DNA from: RGIG4608 sp045606265 | GTDB taxonomy: Bacteria > Bacillota > Clostridia > Oscillospirales > CAG-272 | NCBI GenBank assembly: GCA_045606265.1 | Contig: JAZURO010000045.1 | Location: forward strand, 1-10,755 | DNA: 10,755 bases | Direction: 5' to 3' | Part shown: piece by piece, positions 6,180-10,755 of the stretch | Numbering within the stretch: the first letter of the stretch is position 1 | Layout of the letters: the number at the start of each line of letters is the position of its first letter | The notes under the pieces: model-generated | What the model was told of the DNA's origin: nothing | What the model saw: only the letters and a program-made list of their open reading frames with translations | Database searches by the model: none | Made by a program: the position numbers and the translations under genes

Positions 6180-7481
6180 TTAACCTTTAGGCCAAAATTC
6201 ATTGGTAAGGTTCGACTTGATCCCGGTTTCATCCTTTTCAAAGCAATCCGCCAAAATCTCCCATCCTAAATCAAGCGCATCTTCAAGCGGAAGATTAACG
6301 GAAAGCGACATCAGCTTGCTTTCAAAAAGCGCACCGTATTTCAGCAATTTTTCATCCCAACGGCTCATAGAAAAGCCCATATTTTTCTTTTCGAGCGTTT
6401 CCTTGTAGGAAGAATAAAGGCGGATCATTGCATCCATAAGCGCCCGATGGTCTTTTCGTGTTTTACCGTTTACGTTTTGTTTTAGCCGGGAAAGGGAACC
6501 GAACGGCTCAATGCGGCCGCCCTTGAGGTAATACTGACCTTCGGTAATATAGCCTGTATTATCGGGAACAGGATGCGTAACGTCATCGCCGGGCATGGTA
6601 GTAACGGCCAAAACGGTGACCGAGCCCGAATCTGCAAAGTCGACCGCCTTTTCATAGCGGGCTGCAAGCTGTGAATACAGGTCGCCGGGATACCCACGGT
6701 TGGAAGGAACCTGTTCCTGCGTAATGGCAATTTCCTTCATGGCATCGGCAAAGTTGGTCATATCGGTAAGGAGCACCAATACGTCTTTGTTCTGAAGAGC
6801 AAATTGTTCTGCTACCGCCAGTACCATATCGGGAATCATCATACATTCAACGGTAGGGTCGGAAGCAGTATGAATAAACATAACGGTCTTGCTGAGCGCC
6901 CCGCCCTTGGAAAGTGCATCCTTAAAATACAAAAAATCATCGTATTTAAGACCCATACCGCCAAGAACGATTACGTCGGCTTCTGCCTGCATTGCGATCC
7001 GGGCAAGAAGTTGGTTGTATGGCTCACCGGAAATAGAGAAAATGGGCAGCTTTTGAGAAACGACCAAGGTGTTGAACATATCGATCATAGGAATGTTGGT
7101 CCGCATCATTCGGTTGGCAAGAATACGCTTTGTGGGGTTCACAGAAGGACCGCCGATCGATCGCATATTTTCCGTAAGCGCAGGGCCTTTATCCCTCGGC
7201 TCACCGGAGCCGTTGAAGATACGCCCCAATAGATCTTCGCTGAAAGATACACGCATTTCATGGCCGAGAAAACGCACTTCATCTCCTGTAGAGACCCCTT
7301 GACCGCCGGCAAAGATCTGCAGAGAGATCAGATCTCCCTCGATTTTATTGACCTGAGCCAAGGACTTGCCGAAACGTGTGTTGATCTGTGCCAATTCTTT
7401 ATACTTAACGTCCTTTGCCCGAACAGTGATAACGTTACCGGTAATCGATTCGATCCGATTATATACTTTATTCACTCTCAT
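6180..7481 (-). CDS. atpB: V-type ATPase subunit B (non-catalytic ring subunit)
   Basis: A 433-residue subunit that alternates with A in the hexameric head. It has a degenerate P-loop SISGEPYN (149-156), as expected for B, so it should not hydrolyse ATP itself. The arginine finger that completes the A active site is Arg332 in GSLSRL. Other family landmarks are LLGRIFNGSGEPRD (84-97), VLLTDMTNFADA (236-247), SNRGYPGDLYSQLA (260-273) and VPDNTGYITEGQ (305-316). The start ATG at 7481 overlaps the A stop (ATGA). The gene is complete with no frameshift. It is easily told from a flagellar or F-type paralogue by the V-B pattern PSNRGYPG. Confidence 0.96.
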   Translation of the reverse strand: MRVNKVYNRIESITGNVITVRAKDVKYKELAQINTRFGKSLAQVNKIEGDLISLQIFAGGQGVSTGDEVRFLGHEMRVSFSEDLLGRIFNGSGEPRDKGPALTENMRSIGGPSVNPTKRILANRMMRTNIPMIDMFNTLVVSQKLPIFSISGEPYNQLLARIAMQAEADVIVLGGMGLKYDDFLYFKDALSKGGALSKTVMFIHTASDPTVECMMIPDMVLAVAEQFALQNKDVLVLLTDMTNFADAMKEIAITQEQVPSNRGYPGDLYSQLAARYEKAVDFADSGSVTVLAVTTMPGDDVTHPVPDNTGYITEGQYYLKGGRIEPFGSLSRLKQNVNGKTRKDHRALMDAMIRLYSSYKETLEKKNMGFSMSRWDEKLLKYGALFESKLMSLSVNLPLEDALDLGWEILADCFEKDETGIKSNLTNEFWPKG

Positions 7482-9247
7482 TCACCGTCCTTTAATAGCT
7501 TTGCCGTGGGCGAGGTCAATTTGCCGTCGCCTTTGCGATACAATTCATCGATCTCGGATTCTGCTTTTTTAAACTCGTCGCTTTCAAATTCGATATAATT
7601 CCAGTCGATGAACTTTTGGCGCATACGGTTAAAGAATCCTCTTGCATCGTCTTTATTTTGAAGGGCGTAGTTACTGCCTAAAATATACACAAGCTTATCG
7701 GTAACATAACGCTGGCGCTGTTTTGCGCAGTTTGCGTCAACCAGATCAAAGGAATTCTGTTGCAGATAAACCGCATCGAGCATTTCGGATTTTAAATAGG
7801 TAACGTAATCCAAAAGGGTAGTACCTTCTTCACCGATAACCTTCATCATAGAGCCGATCTCATCGCCGTGATGAAGAATGCTCTTGCAGAATTCCAACTT
7901 TTCCTTGTCGATAACGCTGTTATATTTTGACCACGAGATGAGCGGGTCAATGGCAGGGTACTTTCTTGCATCCGAACGCTCCCGGGAAAGACCGTGGAAA
8001 GCGCCCACAACCTTTAAGGTCGCCTGTGTTACCGGCTCTTCAAAGTTGCCGCCCGCAGGGGACACGGTACCGCCGATCGTAACAGAACCCGTGCTGCCGT
8101 CGGGGAGACGGACATAGCCGGCTCTTTCGTAAAATGCCGCAATATGGGATTCAAGATATGCGGGGAACGCCTCTTCGCCGGGGATCTCTTCCAGTCTGCC
8201 CGACATTTCACGCATCGCCTGTGCCCAGCGAGATGTTGAGTCTGCCAACAGAAGAACATCCAGCCCCATCTGGCGATAGTACTCCGCAAGTGTTACCGCA
8301 GTATAAACCGAAGCTTCACGGGAGGCAACCGGCATAGAGGAGGTGTTACAGATTATAATGGTGCGTTCCATAAGGGAGCGACCGGTCTTGGGGTCGGTCA
8401 GCTCGGGGAACTCGGTCAGGGTTTCAACAACTTCACCCGCACGTTCACCGCAGGCGGCGATAATAACGATATCGGCGTCTGCATATTTTGATGTGGTATG
8501 CTGCAGCACCGTTTTACCTGCACCGAACGGTCCGGGAGTGCAATAAGTTCCGCCTTTTGCCACAGGGAAGAAAGAGTCGATCAGCCGTACCTTGGTCTCC
8601 ATTGTTTCGGCAGGCGCCAATCTTTCGCTATAGCATTTCACCGCACGTTTAACGGGCCACTTAAACGACATAGATACCGGGATCTTGCGGCCACGTTCAT
8701 CGGTCAAAACCGCAATCGTTTCCTTAACGGTGTATTCCCCCTTTTCGGCAATGGATGTTACCGTATAGTTTCCAAGCAGATAAAAGGGAACAAAAATCTT
8801 ATGTGTAAACGGACCTTCGGGGACCGTGCCGATATATTCGCCGGCACGAACAACGTCACCAACCTTGGCGGTCGGCGTGAATTCCCAGTTCTTTTCCGTA
8901 TTAAGTCCGTCTGCGTAGATTCCTCTTTCTAAAAACCAGCCTGCTTGCCGGGCTAAAACAGGAAGCGGATTTTGCAGCCCGTCATAGATCTGACCGAGCA
9001 ATCCGGGGCCAAGATCTGCCGAAAGCATATCTCCTGTAAATTCAACGTTATCCCCGCATTGGATTCCGTCGGTCATTTCGTAGACCTGTATTTGTGCGAT
9101 ATTTCCTCTTATGCGGATGACCTCGCTTTTTAGGGCGGTATTACCCACAAAGACATAGCATATTTCGTTCATGGAAACGTTGCCGTCGAATTCCACCGAC
9201 ACCAGGTTTCCGTTTATGCTTACTACCTTTCCTTTATTTTCGGTCAT
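7478..9247 (-). CDS. atpA: V-type ATPase subunit A (catalytic)
   Basis: A 589-residue catalytic subunit, the usual length for V/A-type A. The N-terminal beta-barrel is followed by the A-specific bulge domain (about 105-200, with TVPEGPFTHK and WPVKRAVK). The P-loop GPFGAGKT is at 239-246, the catalytic glutamate is Glu268 in ACGERAGE, and Walker B LLLADSTSRW is at 332-341. IGGTVSPAGGNFEEPVT (391-407) and DPLISWSKY (434-442) are also family hallmarks. The start ATG at 9247 overlaps the stop of the DUF2764 gene (ATGA) and has GGAGG 7 nt upstream. All catalytic residues are present. It hydrolyses ATP to pump ions, or makes ATP if run in reverse; which way it runs cannot be told from sequence. 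Confidence 0.97.
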   Translation of the reverse strand: MTENKGKVVSINGNLVSVEFDGNVSMNEICYVFVGNTALKSEVIRIRGNIAQIQVYEMTDGIQCGDNVEFTGDMLSADLGPGLLGQIYDGLQNPLPVLARQAGWFLERGIYADGLNTEKNWEFTPTAKVGDVVRAGEYIGTVPEGPFTHKIFVPFYLLGNYTVTSIAEKGEYTVKETIAVLTDERGRKIPVSMSFKWPVKRAVKCYSERLAPAETMETKVRLIDSFFPVAKGGTYCTPGPFGAGKTVLQHTTSKYADADIVIIAACGERAGEVVETLTEFPELTDPKTGRSLMERTIIICNTSSMPVASREASVYTAVTLAEYYRQMGLDVLLLADSTSRWAQAMREMSGRLEEIPGEEAFPAYLESHIAAFYERAGYVRLPDGSTGSVTIGGTVSPAGGNFEEPVTQATLKVVGAFHGLSRERSDARKYPAIDPLISWSKYNSVIDKEKLEFCKSILHHGDEIGSMMKVIGEEGTTLLDYVTYLKSEMLDAVYLQQNSFDLVDANCAKQRQRYVTDKLVYILGSNYALQNKDDARGFFNRMRQKFIDWNYIEFESDEFKKAESEIDELYRKGDGKLTSPTAKLLKDGE

Positions 9248-9801
9248 TGTTTTGCCTCCAACCGATCTCCATTTAAAATGGAGTCGTATATATTTTTGTA
9301 TGCTTCTTCCCCGCTCTTTGTATCAAACTGCCTTATGCGAAGAAGTAATTTTAATTTAAGTCCGTAATAGAAAATATAATCCTCGGAAAAGCCATCCATA
9401 GGCCGCAGCGTTTCTAAGAGCTCCAAACGGTAACGGTTCAGATATTTTTCTGCTTCCATAGGATTTTCGATTTCTACCGCTGTGCTTGCCGCTTTGATAT
9501 ATTCCGCAGGAATCGTTCGGTTTCCCGTATCGAAGGTCTTCTTCATCTTGTCGGCCCGCACCTTACCGAGAGCAAACCGAAGGGTTCTTTCGCTTTCGTT
9601 CCAGGCATCGATCAAAGCAGACCCCGAACCGGCACTGTTTTTGGGCGGGGATAACGTGAGGTTATTCACCGCCTCCTGCGCTCTGTTTCCCAAAATACGG
9701 TTGCAAAGCTCTGCAAAGCGATCTTCGGTAATCGGAAGCGGCGTATTTTCGCCTATCCCATCCAAGGATGGCAACTGCGCTATTAAATAATATTCAGCCA
9801 T
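9244..9801 (-). CDS. DUF2764 family protein of the V-ATPase operon
   Basis: A 185-residue, mostly helical soluble protein beginning MAEYYLIAQLPSLD, a typical DUF2764 opening. This family sits between the E and A genes in the seven-gene V-ATPase operons of Chlamydia, spirochaetes and Bacteroidetes, and this arrangement is the same. Its start lies 5 bp after the atpE stop and its own stop overlaps the atpA start, so it is made together with them. The function is not established. As the operon has no recognisable C (d-type) subunit, and the C-terminal half (GFSEDYIFYYGLKLKLLLRIR) has the look of helical AC39/C-subunit repeats, it might do that job; this is a guess. No signal peptide or membrane segment is seen. 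Confidence 0.8.
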   Translation of the reverse strand: MAEYYLIAQLPSLDGIGENTPLPITEDRFAELCNRILGNRAQEAVNNLTLSPPKNSAGSGSALIDAWNESERTLRFALGKVRADKMKKTFDTGNRTIPAEYIKAASTAVEIENPMEAEKYLNRYRLELLETLRPMDGFSEDYIFYYGLKLKLLLRIRQFDTKSGEEAYKNIYDSILNGDRLEAKQ

Positions 9802-9806
9802 AGCTA

Positions 9807-10415
9807 TTACTTCGCCTCTTTCAAAAGGGCGGTGACCTTAGGGCTAAGATAATTGGAAAGCATATCCACAACGGCCTCTGCTGAATAATCGTAATATGCA
9901 CTACCGCCCCGTACAGCGATGCGGAATCCGCCGTCAAAATTATCGTTCGCCTTCAAGGTGATGCCCGTTAACAGTTTTTCTTTAAGAGCTGTGCGTAAGG
10001 TTTCTTCTAACCGATCAAGGTCTTGGGCATTCAGGATCACTGCGATATCTTCCGTATCGGGCGTGTTTGCCCAGCGTTCAACAATGCGGATGATCAGCCC
10101 TGCGAATGCATCCGAGGAATATGCGGCAGTAACGTTTTCGCCAACGATGGCTTTGAGCTCTCTGGTCACACTTTCTCTAAAAGAAATCAGTAGATTCCGC
10201 CCTGCCTGGCGAATGGAATCCTCGCTCGATTTCGTCATTCGCTCGGTCTCAACTTTTGTACTGGCCAAGATCTTATCCGCCTGTGCCTGCGCATCGGCAA
10301 TGATCTTTTCGGCGTCGGACTTTGCCGCTTCAACAATAGCTTTGGCTTCTGCTTCTGCGGTTTCTACACCGTCCTTTTTGATCTGCTCAATAAGCTCCTG
10401 AAGTTGAACTTCCAT
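9807..10415 (-). CDS. atpE: V-type ATPase subunit E (peripheral stalk)
   Basis: A 202-residue subunit with a long N-terminal Ala/Glu/Lys-rich helix (about 1-100; AEAEAKAIVEAAKSDAEKI) typical of the stalk coiled coil, then a globular C-terminal domain (about 105-195) containing GGFRIAVRGG and a Tyr-Asp-Tyr turn, as in other E subunits. It links the A3B3 head to subunit I. First gene of the operon; ATG at 10415 has AAAAGGAG 8 nt upstream. Peripheral stalks normally pair E with G (H); no G gene is present, so E may pair with a partner coded elsewhere, or work without one. It is preceded by a leader with a promoter and an attenuator-like hairpin. Confidence 0.92.
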   Translation of the reverse strand: MEVQLQELIEQIKKDGVETAEAEAKAIVEAAKSDAEKIIADAQAQADKILASTKVETERMTKSSEDSIRQAGRNLLISFRESVTRELKAIVGENVTAAYSSDAFAGLIIRIVERWANTPDTEDIAVILNAQDLDRLEETLRTALKEKLLTGITLKANDNFDGGFRIAVRGGSAYYDYSAEAVVDMLSNYLSPKVTALLKEAK

Positions 10416-10451
10416 AATTCGATCTCCTTTTATATTTAGTCATTTTTCTGC

Positions 10452-10497
10452 AAAAAACAAAATGGATTCAGCCACCTCTGCAGACAGCTGGATCCAT
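10452..10497 (-). promoter_or_regulatory. Attenuator-like terminator hairpin in the V-ATPase leader
   Basis: In the RNA, ATGGATCCAGC (10497-10487) pairs with GCTGAATCCAT (10472-10462), with one C-A mismatch. Five more pairs inside (three of them G-U) close a GCAG loop. A U-rich tract follows at once (10461-10452, TTTGTTTTTT). It lies between the promoter and atpE, so it would stop transcription before the first gene unless relieved. No clear anti-terminator is seen beyond a 5-nt match between CTGCA in the stem and TGCAG just after the U tract. Confidence 0.65.
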
Positions 10498-10526
10498 AAA
10501 TGTAATTATAACTATTCCTTTTTTGC

Positions 10527-10555
10527 ATTATAGCACGGTTTTTTTATTTCGTCAA
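10527..10555 (-). promoter_or_regulatory. Consensus sigma-A promoter of the V-ATPase operon
   Basis: On the minus strand: TTGACG (10555-10550), exactly 17 bp, TATAAT (10532-10527). The predicted start is near 10520, giving a leader of about 105 nt before atpE. Confidence 0.85.
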
Positions 10556-10568
10556 GTATTTAAAAGAT

Positions 10569-10600
10569 AAGGCCACAAAATTCTGTGGTGCCTTTTCTTG
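10569..10600. terminator. Terminator-like hairpin upstream of the V-ATPase promoter
   Basis: AAGG-CCACA (10569-10577) pairs with TGTGG-tg-CCTT (10584-10594), with a 2-nt bulge. T-rich sequence lies on both sides (TTTTCTT on plus; TTATCTTTT on minus), so the direction is unclear. It could have ended a gene that lay to the right before the insertion element arrived, or belong to the element end. Confidence 0.4.
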
Positions 10601-10604
10601 TAGG

Positions 10605-10755
10605 ACGAAAACCACGTGCTATGCGCGTGGTTCCAAAAAGGTTTTACCTTTGAACGGAAAACGATTTAAGGCAGAAGCTACGGTAGAAAAGTGTTATAGA
10701 AGTATTCACTTATGAGGGGGATCTGTGGATTACAGAAGGCTCGATGAGCCGTAAA
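10605..10755 (+). mobile_element. Probable left end of an IS200/IS605-family element (cut by window)
   Basis: A perfect-fold 10-bp hairpin AACCACGTGC-TAT-GCGCGTGGTT (10610-10632, one T-G pair) resembles the subterminal imperfect palindromes bound by the Y1 transposase TnpA at IS200/IS605 ends. About 110 nt of non-coding leader follow, then an ATG at 10744. IS200-type elements have this layout: end hairpin, leader, tnpA. The exact left boundary is not set; these elements make no target duplication. The call rests on layout and remembered similarity, as almost no transposase is visible. Confidence 0.5.
10744..10755 (+). CDS. Possible start of IS200-type transposase TnpA (4 codons)
   Basis: ATG AGC CGT AAA (MSRK) runs off the window. 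The frame has a stop at 10684-10686 and no earlier ATG, so this ATG is the first one available. The codon lies in a GGCTC-GAT-GAGCC hairpin (10738-10750) and the upstream AGAAGG is only 4 nt away, which would keep translation low, as is known for IS200 transposase. Four residues cannot identify the protein; the call depends on the preceding hairpin and leader. Confidence 0.35.

Noticed and set aside
8498..8932. 144-residue plus-strand open frame and similar plus-strand frames across 4251-10401
   Set aside because: They lie antisense to intact V-ATPase genes that have full catalytic motifs; no coherent product.
10392..10448. Small leader ORF starting at the ATG near 10448-10446 (minus), about 18 codons, overlapping the atpE start
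   Set aside because: It has no ribosome binding site, follows the U tract directly, and its residues show no regulatory pattern.
1..10755. CRISPR array, tRNA or rRNA genes
   Set aside because: No regularly spaced direct repeats, tRNA cloverleaf or rRNA-like stretches were seen on either strand.

Overview
The window looks like chromosomal DNA from an endospore-forming Firmicute, most likely a clostridial lineage. Two things point there. A gene start near 3024 (minus strand) encodes the SpoVT N-terminus MKATGIVRRIDDLG behind a good match to a forespore sigma-G promoter. Most genes also carry strong Shine-Dalgarno sites (AAGGAG/GGAGG), and one clearly uses a TTG start. The species cannot be told from the sequence.

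Left third (1-2984, plus-strand genes): an accessory block. It begins with the C-terminal part of an AAA_14/DUF4143-type ATPase that continues past the window edge and ends at a clear intrinsic terminator. An ATGA-overlapped two-gene operon follows: an AAA_15/AAA_21-like ABC/SMC-type ATPase with a full set of nucleotide-binding motifs, and a 188-aa protein with TOPRIM/RloB-like acidic motifs. This organisation recalls ATPase + TOPRIM phage-defence pairs (OLD/Gabija, PARIS, AbiL), but the exact family is not established here. The pair has its own terminator. At about 2983 the accessory DNA meets the minus-strand spoVT gene after codon 14. Promoter, ribosome binding site and first 14 codons are intact; the rest is replaced by unrelated sequence and a quick stop. 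So spoVT is either broken, or is the insertion site of an element whose far end lies outside the window.

Right two thirds (3127-10555, minus strand): a complete V/A-type ATPase operon in transcription order E - DUF2764 - A - B - D - I - K. A consensus promoter with 17-bp spacing lies at 10527-10555 and a perfect 15-bp terminator stem at 3127-3157. Three junctions (DUF2764/A, A/B, D/I) are 4-bp ATGA overlaps, and the B/D and I/K junctions place the next gene's ribosome binding site on the previous stop, so translation is probably coupled. A and B form the catalytic/non-catalytic ring, D the shaft, E a peripheral stalk, I the membrane stator and K the rotor ring. There are no recognisable C, F or G genes. 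Subunit K keeps the residues that bind Na+ in Enterococcus NtpK, so the machine probably moves sodium. The roughly 105-nt leader contains a terminator-like hairpin with a U tract before the first gene, suggesting attenuation.

Right end (10569-10755): a terminator-like hairpin, then what looks like the left end of an IS200/IS605-type element (10-bp subterminal hairpin, a leader, and an ATG held in a small hairpin), cut off by the window after four codons.
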